Shown: positions 32,839 to 45,216 of the stretch, piece after piece
How positions within the stretch are numbered: position 1 is the stretch's first letter
Layout: each line of letters starts with the position of its first letter
NCBI RefSeq assembly: GCF_963259705.1
Contig: NC_081840.1
Location: forward strand, 100,670,626 to 100,734,625
Direction of reading: 5' to 3'
DNA: 64,000 nt
From: Myotis daubentonii
Lineage: Eukaryota > Chordata > Mammalia > Chiroptera > Vespertilionidae
Notes under the pieces: generated by a model
What the model was told of the DNA's origin: nothing
Database searches by the model: none
What the model saw: only the letters and a program-made list of their open reading frames with translations
Made by a program: the position numbers and the translations under genes

Positions 32839-33112
32839 TACACGTTCCTTTTTGTGTTGTTGCTCATCCTCACCGAGGATATTTTTTCCACTGATTTTTA
32901 AAGAGAGTGGAAGGGAGGGGGAGAGACAGAGAGAGAAACACAGAGACATCAATATGAGAGAAACACAGGGATTGGTTGCCTCCCGCATGCACCCTGACCA
33001 AAGCTGGGGATCAAGCCTGCAACTAAGGTACGTGCCTTTGGCCGGAATTGAACCTAGGACCTATTAGTCTGTGGGCCAATGCTTTGTCCACCGAGCCAAA
33101 CTGGCTAGGGTC
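32839..33112 (-). repeat. Ves SINE (minus), older
   Basis: Reverse tRNA-like head ending CGAGCCAAACTGGCTAGGG, with GAGAGACAGAGAGAGAAACA. Flanked by imperfect GGTRCTTATTA words near 32827 and 33115. Confidence 0.82.
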
Positions 33113-33995
33113 TCAGGTGCTTATTAAAATTCGTGGGCCATATCCCAGAGTTACTGGGAGGTGGGAGACAGTGATTAGAGTGTAGTCAAGAATCGGTACT
33201 TTTTAAGTACTTTATGTGATTTTTATGCATACTGTTGTTCAGAAAATACCAATAGAAATCTATCTTTCTGAGTGAGCTTAGGGCAAACTGGTTGCCCTGG
33301 CTCAATAAATTTGTATTATAAAACATATAATTACTTAAAGTCAATTCTGAAGACCACATACCACCGATTGCTTCTTACTATGCAGATAAGTGAAAGGAAG
33401 AAGAGTTAAAATAAATAAAAGAAACAAAAAAGTATTTCTAATAAATGAATTAAAATATTAGTTTTCTAATATTTATAAGTATTCTACACTTCAATTGCAC
33501 AACTTTGTTCATAAATTGTCACCAACAAAAATAAGTTAATTTTTTATGTCTCCCATGGAGGAAAAAAAAAACCTTTAAAAGGAGAACAAAAAAATAAAGT
33601 TCATTTTATAGGCCATATCTGTCATTAATTAACAACTAAATTGGGACTAATACCTCTGCACATGACCTAATTTTACATTTAAAAAAAGACTTGGCCTGTT
33701 CCACTTTATCTATACATAGAACTAAATAGCCCTCCCACTATCCACAGAAAGAAAAAAATTGGAGAACCATAAAGAAGATAAATTTAAATTTTACCTGAAT
33801 CTTTACTTTTTGTAATACCAAAAGGTTTGAGATTTGTCACCTTTTTATTTTTAACATTCATGTAGTTCAAAATTATTTCTAAAATAAACTTCAGATATTG
33901 GCAGATTATATACCTCATCTCCTAATTAGCATATGCTACTCAATACTAAGGTATCTACCTTACTATATATGCAAGATTACACTTATATTACTGAA
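33113..33995. other. AT-rich intron
   Basis: Around 33120-33200 there is a faint MER20-like hAT signal (TTATTAAAATTCGTGGGCC). Nothing else is recognised. Confidence 0.4.
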
Positions 33996-34594
33996 TCTAT
34001 ACTAATAAAAGGGTAATATGCTAATTAGGGCAGATGTCTTCCGGATGTCCATCTGGACAAAACCACAGCGGCTGTGAGGGCCTAGGACTGGCGCCATGTG
34101 GGAGGTAGGCGGGTCTGATGCCATGTGGGAGAGGAGGTGCTATACCAGCCCAGTGCAGCAGCCCCTTTTGCAGAGGCAGCAAGTGGTGCTGGCGCGAGCA
34201 GGCGGCGCCCGCACGAGCAGGGGGCGTCCACGCGAGCAGTTAGCACCACATCCCCTTCCACAGAGACAGCCACAGAGGCAGCAGCGCGGGCCCAGTCCAG
34301 GCGCCTCACCTCCACAGAGGCTGGACAGGGTGCAACCTACTGTGCCTCAACCTCCCACAGCCCCGCCCGCAACTGGCCTGGCCCCAGATCACCCCCCACC
34401 CACCCGCAGGCAGGGGGCGGGGCCAGGGCTGAGGGCCAGCAGCGGGGTGATGGGGGCAGCGCCTTCCCCTGATCAGCCCGGTTGCCTCCCACACAGGAGG
34501 ACATACCCTGAGAGCTCCTGGACTGTGAGAGGGGGCAGGCTGGGCTGAGGGACCCCTACCCCTGTGCACAAATTTTCACGCACCGGGCCTCTAG
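33996..34594 (+). mobile_element. HeliBat-type nonautonomous Helitron
   Basis: Begins TCTATACTAATAAAAGGG and ends CACGCACCGGGCCTCTAG, A|T insertion. GC-rich core with CGCGAGCAGGCGGC-type imperfect repeats near 34190-34240. Its 150-codon plus-strand frame has no recognisable domain. Confidence 0.92.
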
Positions 34595-34910
34595 TGATTA
34601 ATATAAGTCTTTACTGTTTATCATAACTTTGATGTCAATTTAGGAGGGGAAAACACATTTGCCAAAGTATCAGACTCCAGATCAAAACTTAACATTATTT
34701 TTTAAAATTCTATTTTAATTTATGTGGGAAGAAGACATTTATGTGCCTTTGGTAATTTATTTGCTTAAACTCTGCCTTACCATAGTGGCTAATTATAACA
34801 CTGGACCACTGAACAGAATAGAAAACAACAAAAAACCTGTCAATAAGCCAATAGTCAGTTAAAAATAGACTAAAATTTTAGTTTCACTACTGAAAATTAC
34901 ATATTAATTT
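34595..34910. other. Unique intronic stretch
   Basis: Nothing recognised. Confidence 0.5.
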
Positions 34911-35259
34911 TTTTATATCTTTATTGTTGAGAGTATTACAGATATCCACCACCCTTTTTCCCCCCATTGCCCTCCTCCACCCAGATCCTGTCCCACCTCA
35001 GACCTTCACCATCCTATTGTCTGTGTCCATGGGTAATGCATATATGCATATCAGTTCTTTGGTCAATCTCTTCTCCCACCCCATATCCCCTTCCCTCTGA
35101 GATTCATATGTCTGTTCCATTATTCTATGCCTCTGGTTCTATTTTATTCATCAGTTTATTTTGTTCATGAGATTCCTTATTCTTTTATTTTTATTTTTAG
35201 ATTTACTTGCTGATAGATATGTATTTATTGCCATTTTATTGTTCCCCCTTCCCCTTCTT

Positions 35260-36161
35260 CAAGAAGACCCTTTAACATTTCTGGCAATACTGGTTTGTGG
35301 TGATGAACTCCATTAGCTTTTTCTTGTCTATGAACCTCTTTATCTGACCTTCAATTCTTAATTATAGCTTTGCTGAGTTGCATAATCTTGCTTGTAAGTC
35401 CTTGCTTTTCATCACTTTGAATATTTCTTGCCACTTCCTTCTGGCATGCAGTTTCTGTTGAAAAAAATCAGCTGATAGTTGCATGGGCGCTCCTTTGTAG
35501 GTACTTGTGTTTCTCTTGCTGCTTTTAAGATTCTTTGTCTTTAACCTTAGGCATTTTAATTTTGATGTGTCTTGGTGTGGGCCTCATTGGGTTCATCTTA
35601 TTTGGGACTCTCTGTGCTTCCTGGACTTGTAAATGTATTTCTTTCACCAGGTAAGGGAAGTTTTCTGTCATTATTTTTTCAAATCGTTTTTCAGGTTTTT
35701 TGCTCCCTATCTTCTCCTTCCTGCATCCCCAATGCAAATGTTGGTACACTTGAAGTTGTCCCAGAGACTCCTTACATCATCTTCATATTTTTGTATTCTA
35801 TTTTTGTTTTCCTCTTTTGACTGGGTGTTTTTTTCTTCCTTATATCCCAAATCGCTGATTTGATTTTCAGTATCCTCTACTCTACTGCTGATTCTCTGTA
35901 ATTTATTCTTCATTTCAGTTAGTGTATTCTTCATTTCTGACTTGTCCTTTTTCGTGTCTCTGATGTTCTAATTTACTTGAGATTCTCAGTAAGTTCCTTG
36001 ACATTCTCATTAAGATCCTTGAAGCTCTCATTATGTTCCTTCAGCATCCTTATAACCATTGTTTTGAACGCTGTATGTACAGTTTTCTTCCATTTCATTT
36101 AGTTCTTATTCTGGAGGTTTCTTCTGTTCTTTCATTGTGACATGTTTCTTTGTCTCCACAT
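35260..36161 (-). pseudogene. HAL1 copy 5 ORF1 remnant
   Basis: Minus-strand start MWRQRNMSQ-like near 36161. Later pieces include RVEDTENQISDLGYKEEKN and ENFPYLVKEIHLQVQEAQR, then PTPRHIKIKMPKVKDKES. Several frameshifts and indels (for example near 35700 and 35950). Same architecture as the other ORF1s. Confidence 0.8.
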
Positions 36162-36695
36162 TTTGACTGCTTCCCTATTCTTGTTTCTACTAGTATGTAC
36201 TGGGTAGAGCTGCTATGTCTCCTAGAATTGGTAGAGTGGCCTTGTATAGGAGGTGTCCAGCAGGGCCCAGTGGCTAACCTCCCCAGTCACCTGACCTGGG
36301 CACTCTAGGTGCGCCTCTGTGTGGTCTGTGTGCACTGTCCTGTTGTAGCTGAGCCTTGATTGCTGTTGATGTCACTTAGAGGAGTTGAGCCTCATGCCAA
36401 TTGGCTATGAGGACCAGCTGTGACTACAGCAGAAGAACTGCTGTGCAGATAACACCCCCTATGAAGCAGGATTTGCTTCAGTGGGGCTTTGGTGCTCAAA
36501 GAGCCCACCCCTTAAGTGTGTCACTCGTGGATGTAGTAGAGTTGTAATCTGGTATGGTGTGAAGCTGTCCACCAGGTGCATGGGCTTTGGGGCCTCCCAG
36601 GAGGTGCAAAGTCAGCTACTGTCTATGCCCTTCTTGGGGCCACCCAGCATAAGTTACAAAGTGATCTGCAGATGGCTGCTATATGTGTTGGGCTA

Positions 36696-36914
36696 CAGCT
36701 GTGGGAAAACTACGGCCCGCGGGCCGGATCCGGCCCGTTTGAAATGAATAAAACTAAAAAAAAAAAAAAAAGACCGTACCCTTTTATGTAATGATGTTTA
36801 CTTTGAATTAATATTAGTTCACACAAACATCCCATCCATGCTTTTGTTCCGGCCCTCCGGTCCAGTTTAAGAACCCATTGTGGCCCTCGAGTCAAAAAGT
36901 TTGCCCCCCCCCTG
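36696..36914 (+). mobile_element. hAT MITE (CAGCTGTGGGAAAACTACGG type)
   Basis: GC-rich ends with CGGCCCGCGGGCCGGATCC and AAAAAGTTTGCCCCCCCC, central A-run and T-rich body. The 8-mer ttgggcta at 36688-36695 resembles ctgggcta at 36912-36919, so the right boundary could be 36911. Confidence 0.72.
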
Positions 36915-37765
36915 GGCTAGAAGGTGCCCAGGAAAGGTCAAACTGTGAACCTTAGCAAGCTGCTGCTAGTGTCAGGCATGGGGCCCCTTACTAGAGGTTT
37001 GGGGCACACTGAGTCCAGCTGCTGCTTGTTTGAGAGATTTTACAAAATCGCTGAAGCCTGAGCCAGAACAGGCCACTTATATGGAAAAGATACCGCAAAC
37101 AGTTTGGGTGGGGCTGCAAATTGGGTGGGGCTGCAAATTGGGTGGGGCGGATTATCAGGGATTCACCAGGGCACTGGGAAACTGGGCGGGCCAGCTTGAT
37201 GGAGACTCAGATATGGCACCTGCCAGTCAGCTCTGTGGCGGGGGGAGGTTCCAGCACTTCTGTCTGGGAGCAAGCTGCCCTGATGCCAGACAATGTAGTT
37301 CCTCCCTCTGTATCCCTGGATCCTTTGAAGCTGCTTCCCCAGTACTGTAGCTCAGTGAAAGTGAGTCTGAGTAAATCTGTGCACTGGCCTTTTAAGAGGA
37401 ATGCCTGGGAATCTTAGCAGCCCTGTTTCCCTCAGCCTCAATCCCTGCTGGTTTTTACAGCATGAAATTATGAAGACTTCTCTTCCCGGCACTAGAACCC
37501 TGAGCTGGGGGCCCTGGTGTGCAGCTGGGACCCCTTTTTCCTCACAGAAGGGGTCCTCAGTCAAGATATCCCTCCCAATTAAAAACACACACCATACATG
37601 CATGTCGGATCAGCCCATTTCTCACTTCTACCCCTCCTGCCAGTCTCAATGTACTTTCTTCTTTAATTCTCTAGTTTTAAGACTTCCATCCAGCCAGATT
37701 TGTTTGAGGGAAGATGTGAGTACCAGTGTTTACCTACGATGTGATTTTGGTTCCTCCTCCATATA

Positions 37766-38960
37766 AATTTTAACTGAAAAATACAACTTTCCAAAAGGCA
37801 ATCTTTTAACCAAAAGCCAAATTTTAGGGGGGGGGGGGGACATATAATATCCTGTTTCATTATTTTAAAACATAATCTTACAAATTACAGTGTTCATATC
37901 TTAAAGCATGATGGCATTGAGACTTTAAGTTCTATAGAGCATACTGATATTTTCTATGATTTACTTATTTAGCTAACATTTAAAAACTAATTATGAGTTA
38001 GGTGGGAGACAGGTGGGAGATGAAAATAAGACAGTCCCTGTCCATATGAGCCAGAAGCCTAGTATAAAGAGGAAGAAAACTCTTTCAGTGGCATGAGCTA
38101 AGTGCTACAGTGAAGTGTGTGTACAGGATGCTCTGGGTGCACAAGGGAGTGGCACTAAACAGGAAGAATGTGAGACATGGTGTTCAGAAAGAGTTCAGAG
38201 CATAGGTCCAAATAGATCTATAAAGGAAAGCAGGAGGAAGCCTAGCGAACAAAGAAAAGTAATGGGCATTCACGCACATTCAAAATCTGTTTTTAGCGAC
38301 ATAACATAAAGAAATGAAAAGCAGCCTTTCAATAATGAAACTGTAAAAAGCTTTTGATATAATTTTCATAGTAAATAAATTCTTTTCCTTACTATTTTGT
38401 TTTTTTCAGGTGGTTATCTAATTATTGCTACTCAAGGTGACTCAACTCCTATAGGGTTTGATACCTTATATTTATATACTAAAACTGAACCCACCCTCCC
38501 TTAGCCAACAACCGTCAAACTATCAAAGGTCTGTCACCATTTTTGTCTCCTCTTTTGACACAGAAAATAATAACACAGGTCCCAAGTAGGAAAGCTGTGA
38601 GGCCTGACAAATGTTTATCCGTAGAAAGCCAGACATGAACATATTGATGAAATCATTTATGTGCTACAAACCTATAAGAATAGCTGCAAACAGACAGCAG
38701 TGCAATAGTTATAAATAGTACCACACTATAAAGTAAAAACACTGGTAGCTAAAGAGTATCTGTACCCAGAGGGTGGATAGGTAAGAGATGACAAACACCA
38801 TTGTGAAAAGCCCTGGGTAAAAGGGACGAACAATAATACATAGTAATAAAGGTGTGTGCAATTAGGAAGTTTATCACAGGTAAAAGATTTGCCAAAAAGG
38901 AACAAAAGACAGATTTCCTCTTTAAGATCAAGCCTACATCTCTCCAGAGTCATTTTCTGT
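37766..38960. other. Intron with L2-like remnant at about 37990-38260
   Basis: AGACAGTCCCTGTCCATATG, AGTGCTACAGTGAAGTG and GTACAGGATGCTC follow L2 3'-end order. The rest is unassigned. No exon signal. Confidence 0.45.
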
Positions 38961-39640
38961 AAGCATTCAATTTGTCCTTGAGTCTACTCCCTTCTCTCCC
39001 TCTCCTCCCTCTCCCTCCACCTCCCCTCCCTCTTCTTTTTACCACAAACCATTCTTGCATATTCACCAGTTCAAATAATCGCATCATAAGCTACTCAGAA
39101 ATTTCAAAGCCATCTTTTGTCTCTTCTCTTTATTCCAACAAAGTTCTACTAATCTTCCTCCTGATATATCTTGAATTCCTTCCATTCTTATCCCAAAATA
39201 ACCATGTTAATCTAGGTCCTCTTCGTATTTTTTTACTGAATGATGAATGCCTCTATTTCCTCGCCTTGTGCAACTGATCCTTCACAGTACCAATACTTAT
39301 TCTCCAAAAACACAAATCTGATTTTGTTACTCACCTGCTTAAAAACATTAATAAATACTTAATTCACTACAGAAGTCGTTCAAATAACACAGCAGAGAAT
39401 TTAAGACTCTTGGTCACTCCAATCCCAAATAAGCTTTTCTGCCTCATTTATTATCCTCCTTTCTCTTTATATTATTTGCTCCAAAACCCCCATATTATTC
39501 ATAACTCTACTATTATTGTCAGACTATCCCAATTACCTTCAAATCTTTTCTTTACCCCTCTAATCTGGGATATCCAGTCCCCAACCATCACCCAATACAC
39601 CATATATAAAACCATACAAAGCTGGTTCAAAGGTCACTTT
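38961..39640 (+). repeat. L2-type LINE remnant
   Basis: CTCCAAAAACACAAATCTGAT, TACTCACCTGCTTAAAAAC and later pyrimidine-rich words match the L2 3' order. The following AGATGCTCCTCTATT at 39880 may be its continuation after the SINE. Confidence 0.5.
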
Positions 39641-39861
39641 TTTTAAAATATATTTTTATTGATTTCAGAGAGGAAGGAGGAGAAAGAAAAAGAGAAAGAG
39701 AAACATCAATGATGAGAAGGAATCACTGATCAGCTGCCTCCTACACGCCCCCATCTGGGGACCAAGCCCGCAACCCAGGCATGTGTTCTTGACCAGAATT
39801 GAACCCAAGACCCTTCAGTCTGCAGGCCGACACTCTATCCACTGAGCCAAACCAGCCAGGG
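39641..39861 (-). repeat. Ves SINE (minus), exact duplication
   Basis: Duplication caaaggtcacttt at 39628-39640 and 39862-39874. Reverse head GAGCCAAACCAGCCAGGG and tail TTTAAAATATATTTTTATTG. Confidence 0.92.
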
Positions 39862-40044
39862 CAAAGGTCACTTTCTTTTTAAGATGCTCCTCTATTATTT
39901 AACAGCATAATTCATGAGTTCCCTGTGCATCTAGAGCAGCACTAACATAAATATAAATTGAGTCAGGTAATTGCTTTCTGAATCCATAGAATATTTTAAG
40001 AAATTTAAAGTAAAGGACACAGCTACTATAAACTAATATTTATT

Positions 40045-40243
40045 TTTTATTAATTTCAGAAAGGAAGGAGGAAGAGAAAGATAGAAACATCAATGATGAG
40101 AGAGAACCATTGGTCAGCTGCCTCCTCCACACTTCCCACTGGGGATTGAGCCCACAACATGGGCATGTGCCCTGACCAGGAATCTAACCATGACCTCCTG
40201 GTTCACAAGTCAACGCTCAACCACTGAGCCATTCGGGACGGGC
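40045..40243 (-). repeat. Ves SINE (minus), exact duplication
   Basis: Duplication taaactaatatttatt at 40029-40044 and 40244-40259. Reverse head GAGCCATTCGGGACGGG. Confidence 0.9.
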
Positions 40244-40259
40244 TAAACTAATATTTATT

Positions 40260-40936
40260 GATAAAATCTAGTTATTAATTTATGTTGAAAGTATTCAACC
40301 AGTTATGTCTGTCCCTGGTCCATTAAGGTAACAAAATTCTTCAACTCAAACATTATGCTGCGATAGTAAGACATAGTTACTATTTTATGCTGATGAAGCA
40401 ACATGCAAAGACCTGGTACACTGCCATTATTCCAAATGTCCCTCCCTCGGGATCTGAATGGTAACTGTATAATCACCATGACTAAAGATTCCTTTATTGC
40501 TGAAATTTTTAGAGAGTAAAAAGTTTATGATACAATTACAAATGAAAAAAAAAAATGCATGTGTGTTTACTTGTTGAGTGTATATATGCACAAGTTTTAG
40601 CTTAGAAGTTGAAAGTGCTGGCAACAACAAAAACATAAATTTCAAAAAGATACTAAATTAATCCATAGTAACAAGGTGCACATATAAATGGCTAACATAC
40701 CATCCTTCCTCTCATTTGCCGATAAATGACTATTCTTTTTTGTTTGTTTTTTCAAAAGTAAGATTCTGAAATAGCATTTTGAAAACTTCTAAATATCTAT
40801 GTAAAATAATTTCTAAGTTGTCACTTCAAATAACACAAACAAATGGGTTTCTAACTTACCACATGTACCAATTCATTAATAAGTCTGCATGACAATACTA
40901 TAATACAGTTGCTTGGATAATCTATTATTATATTAA
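40260..40936. other. Unique intronic stretch
   Basis: No feature recognised. Confidence 0.5.
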
Positions 40937-41887
40937 CTAGTGGCCCAATGCATGAAATTCGTGCATGAGGGGGTGTGTCCCTCAGCCTGGCTTGCACCTC
41001 ACCAGTCTGGGACCCCTCGGGAGATGTCCAACTGTAGGTTGAGGCCCAAACCCTGTGGGATCGCAATCCAGGACCCCTGGCTCCTAACCGCTCACCTACC
41101 TGCCTGCCTGCCTGCCTGATCGCCCCTAACCACTCTGCTTGCTGGCCAGCTTGCTCCAACTGACCCCCCCTGCTGGCCTGCTTACCCCCAACTGCCCCCC
41201 TTGCCGACCTGGTCTCCCCAACTACACCCCCCGCCAGCCTACTCATCCCCAACTGCCCACGGGTACCCTCGCAAGTAGCAAGTGCTGATGAGGCGAGGAG
41301 GGCATGATTATTTCCTGGGACTGTAGCTATGGAAGCTTTGCAGAGGGTTCCACAGGCCTTGGAGGGGTGGGCTCTGGCCAGCAGCCCTGTAGTGGTGGCC
41401 TCCACTGGGGGCCCGGCAGTGGTGGGCCGCAAGCCCCTGGTGCCTCAGGGGCGCTGATGGGTGGTCACTGACAGGTGGTTGCCAGTGTGCTATTGTTGTG
41501 GGCGCCCTTGGTGGGGGTGGTGGGGGAAGAGGTCGGGAGTCAGAGGTACGGGCTCCAGCTAACCCCGAGGCTAGGTCTTCTCCCCATCCGGTCAGCCTCC
41601 CTGTCCCCCCAGAGGTGAAGGGGCTGGGGTAGGGTGTCCGTCTGTCCCCCCGGGAGTGTGGGAGCTAGGGTAGGGTGTCCGTGGAGGGGGATTGGAAGAG
41701 CTCCCCATGGCCACTTCCTCTTTCTTCTTTGCAGTCCAGGCTCCTGTCAGGCACTCTCATCAGACCCCCCCCACCCCAAACTTGGCTCCGCCCACCCGCC
41801 CCCTGCTGTGCACGCATCAATATGCAAATTGGTCATTACTGGGGCACTGTAACCGCAATTAGCATATTCCCTTTTTATATGTATAGA
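40937..41887 (-). mobile_element. HeliBat-type nonautonomous Helitron (minus), 951 bp
   Basis: Minus strand begins TCTATACATATAAAAAGGG and ends with the GCATGAATTTCATGC palindrome, then CCACTAG. A|T insertion. It contains a small CCTG tandem repeat (41099-41120). The 193-codon minus-strand frame has no domain I recognise. Confidence 0.9.
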
Positions 41888-42485
41888 TTCCAAACTGGCT
41901 GCATAGTTACAAGATTTAAAACACTATCTCCTTAAAGCTATACTGAAAACTTTATACAAACTACATAAAAAATAAATGATTTTCCATCATCTTTCACCTG
42001 TTTGTATTTTCTAATTTATTCTTCAATGAATACATTTATTTTGAAATGAGAGTAAAAAGAAAAAAAATAATGTGGAAGAGGAAAGACCATTAGTTTAAAA
42101 CCACATGACAATTCTAGAATGATCCTTAGGAAGTTCTATAACCTAAGCTAAAGAGGCAAGAATACATAATACCCCTGGAGGTGAATACCAAACTCAAGTT
42201 TACTAAGAAAATCTAGAGTAGGCAAGTAAGAAGGGCTGTTCAAAGTCATAGGTATTTGGGTTCACTGTAAATTAGAATTATAATCCTCAAATAAAGCCAT
42301 AATGTGAATACCACTCCCATTAGCAAGTTTTCCAAATTGCTAATGGATAAAACACAATAGGGTAAGGAAAGGTTAAGATATGTAAGGTATAGTGGAATTG
42401 TGCTATTAAGATAGTGATCAAAATCTAGCACTTATTTGAATGAGCAGTTCATCCTAAAGTTTCAAAAACTGAGGCCTGTCTAGAC
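41888..42485. other. Unique intronic stretch
   Basis: No feature recognised. Confidence 0.5.
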
Positions 42486-42884
42486 AAAGATTAATCATTC
42501 CCAGCCCTTCCCTCTTTGCAACCACCACCCCCATCCATCTCCAGAACTTTTCTCATCTTGCAAAACTGAAACTCTGTACACTTTACCCTATAAACTCTCC
42601 ATCTTCTTCTGCCCCCAAACCCTGGCAACCAACATTCTATAAAACCAACATTTCTGTCTCTATGAATCTGATTACTCTAGGTGCCTCATATAAGTGAATC
42701 ATATTTTTCCTTTTGTGACTGGCTTATTTCACTTAGCTTAATGTCTTCAAAATTCATCCACGCTGTAGCATGTGTCAAAATTTCCTTCCTTTTTAAGGCT
42801 CAATAAATACCATTATATGTACATACCAAATTTTTTTTATCCACTGATGGAAACAAGATGCTTCCACCTTTTGGTTATTATGAA
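42486..42884 (-). repeat. Old L1 3' end (minus), left part
   Basis: Reverse L1 words TTATCCACTGATGGAAAC, CTTCCACCTTTTGGTTATTA, TTTCACTTAGC. The sequence continues at 44511 after the Helitrons. Confidence 0.75.
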
Positions 42885-44510
42885 CTAGAGGCCTGGTGCA
42901 CAAAATTCTTGCACAGGTGCAGTCCCTAGGCCTGGCCAGCGATCAAAGCATGAGCATCTGGCATGGAAGGGCAAGTCCCAGCTGACCTCTGGGCCATGGA
43001 AAGCACCTGGGCCCTGGTACCCTAACGCACCCCCGTCCACCTGTGTCACGGCGCCCAAGTCTTCACGCAGAGATGCAGTGAGCACGGCCAGATGCCGTGG
43101 GCCGGGGTGTAGCATGGGCCTCTGGGTTGCCCAGCAGCGCTACATAGAAGCCGGGTGGGCAGCACGCTCTCTCCCAGCCAGCCTCGCAGACCTGCTCCTG
43201 CACTAACCCACGGGGAGCCCAAACGGACCCTGCAGTCCAGCTCACCTGGAAGAGGCCGCTGTAGGAAGTTGGTTGCCACCCTCAGTTCCCCGTCCTACCC
43301 TCAGTTCCCCGGCCCAGCCCAGGACTCAGTCCTGATCGAGCAATCAGGGCCTGCCAGCTGCAGGTCACAGTCTACATGGCAATCAGCAAGGCAATCGGGC
43401 CCCCACTCGCACCCACCTTGGCCTGGTGCCATCCATTCACCTGCTCCACCATCTTGCCGCAGTCCCGCTCTTATCGGGGCCCATCAGGGCCAACAGCGCC
43501 TCCACTGCCACCCACTGCCAGCACCACGTCACTAAGGCCTGCCATGTTCTCTGCCGCCCCCAGGTGGTTGGCGCACATCATAGCGAGCAGTCGAATTCCC
43601 GGTCTCCAGGTCAAATGACCACCCGAGGGGACAATTTGCATATTGGGCTTTTATTATTTATATATAAAACCCTAATATGCAAATAGACTGGTGGAACAAC
43701 CAGTCGCTATGACGTGCACTGACCACCAGGGGGTGCACGCAGAACGGTGGGCATCGGCAGCAGGTGGCAGAGCGCAGAACATGGCAGGCATCAGCTGCAG
43801 CGGGATGCTGGTACAGGTGAACAGGAGCACCAGACCAAACGGGACACCAGTCGCTGTCATCGGGCCAAGCCTCTGGGGGTTACTGAAAATTCTTTGCACA
43901 TGCGCGCCACGGTCCCACCCAGTGCTCGCACCTACTGCTGGCACCAGCCCTGCTTGCATTGGCCGCCAGCACCCGCGCTGGCCCCAATCACTTGGCACCG
44001 TCAGTGGGTGTGAACGGCAGCTCCTGGCCCCAATCGCCCATCAGGGCTTCTCCACCTCCCCCTGCTCCTGAGGGGTGATAGGGACGGGCAGCCACCTCTT
44101 GTACCCGCTGCTGGCAACCGGCGTCAGTCCTGATCACTTGGTGTTGTCATTGGAAGCAAAGAGAGGCCCAATTGCCCCTGAGGGCTTCTCCACCTCCCCC
44201 TGATCTTGAGGGGTGATAAGGGCAGCCGCCACTATCACACCCACTGACAGCACCGGCCCTGCTCACACCGCTGCTGGCACTAGTCCCAATCGCACCACGC
44301 CATCAGTGGGTGCGAGCAGGGCCAGTGCCATCAGCACATGGGAGCGGCGGTGGTGGGAGTGGGGCTGCCAGCAGACAGGGGACCAGGGGCCGTGGCAGGA
44401 GGAGCCGGGCAGGGACACAGAAGATGGGCTAAGTCCCACCCTTGTGCCCACCACAGCCCACAGTTTCTTTCAAGGAGCACGAATTCATGCACTGGGCCCC
44501 TAGTATAGGA
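42885..44510 (-). mobile_element. HeliBat-type Helitron (minus), with a second Helitron in its 5' end
   Basis: The 3' end CTAG is at 42885 (minus strand CCTCTAG). The 5' end is split: the minus-strand start TCCTATA is at 44504-44510 and the continuation ATAATAAAAGCCC is at 43643-43656. Removing the insert restores TCCTATAATAAAAGCCC. The flanking L1 reads ATGAA|TAATGCTGC when the whole block is removed. Length without the insert is about 780 bp. Confidence 0.87.
43657..44503 (+). mobile_element. Helitron nested in the 5' terminus of another Helitron
   Basis: Begins near TTTATATATAAAACCCTAAT (the usual TC changed), contains CGCTATGACGTGCACTGACC, and ends GAATTCATGCACTGGGCCCC then TAG. Opposite in orientation to its host. 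The nearest host terminus is only 7 bp away. Confidence 0.83.
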
Positions 44511-44577
44511 TAATGCTGCTTTAAACATGGACATATGAATATCTGTTCAAGTCACTACTTCCAATTCTTTTAAGTAC
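44511..44577 (-). repeat. Old L1 3' end (minus), right part
   Basis: TAATGCTGCTTTAAACATGG joins exactly to the left part at 42884. Confidence 0.75.
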
Positions 44578-44748
44578 TGTGATGATTAATTCTGTGTCAA
44601 TTTGACTAAACTAAGGGGATGCCCAGATAAGCAGGAAAAACATTACTTCTGGGTGTATTTTAAGGGAGTCCCCAGAAAAGATTACTTGATTAAGTAGAAT
44701 GAGTAAAGAAGATTTTCCTCACCAATGGTGATGGGGCATCCTCTAATC

Positions 44749-44948
44749 CAGCGGTTCGCAACCTGTGGTTCGCGACCCCTTTGGCAGTGGAACGGGGTCG
44801 CCTAAGACCATCCTGCATATCAGATATTTACATTACGATTCATAACATTAGCAACATTACAGTTATGAAGTAGCAATGAAAGTAATTTTATGGTTGAGTC
44901 ACAACATGAGGAACTGTATTTAAAGGGCCAGAAGGTTGAGAACCACTG
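44749..44948 (-). mobile_element. SPIN hAT MITE, short form
   Basis: CAGCGGTTCGCAACCTGTGG to GAGAACCACTG. Flanking ctctaatc (44741-44748) and ctttaatc (44949-44956) match 7 of 8. A deletion after TTTGGCAGTGG distinguishes it from the 6794 copy. Confidence 0.9.
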
Positions 44949-45216
44949 CTTTAATCCATTAAGGGCCTGAATAGAACAAACTGGCAGAGGAAGGGCAAAT
45001 TCACTTTCTCCACTTGAGCTGAGACATCTATTGCCTCCTGCGCTAGGACATTGGCTCTTTTGGTTCTTGCGCCTTAGGATTCAAACACGGACTTGCACTC
45101 AGTCCATCCCAGTTCTCAGACCTTGAGACTTGGACTGAATGAATTATGCTACTGGCTTTCCTGGTTCTCCAGCTTGCAGATGGCAGATTGTGGGACTTCT
45201 CAAATCCCCGTAAGTG

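Larger units (their letters stand above)
34911..37765 (-). mobile_element. HAL1-type element, decayed (copy 5), with a hAT MITE in its 5'UTR
   Basis: On the minus strand it ends with TCAACAATAAAGATATAAAA (left) and begins near 37760 with a region like the other HAL1 5'UTRs. ORF1 remnants lie at 35260-36161, with no ORF2 between ORF1 and the 3' end. The hAT MITE at 36696-36914 interrupts the 5'UTR. Confidence 0.75.

Noticed and set aside
34096..34548. 150-codon plus-strand frame
   Set aside because: Inside a GC-rich Helitron; base composition removes stop codons. No recognisable domain, other frames are also open.
37030..37766. Overlapping 98-121 codon frames
   Set aside because: They lie in the HAL1 copy 5 5'UTR (minus orientation element); no similarity to ORF1 or other proteins that I recognise.
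40851..41432. 193-codon minus-strand frame crossing a Helitron end
   Set aside because: It starts inside the Helitron and ends in flanking intron; no splice signals or domain.
43155..44071. 126-codon frames in the nested Helitrons
   Set aside because: GC-rich nonautonomous Helitron sequence, no Rep or helicase motif.
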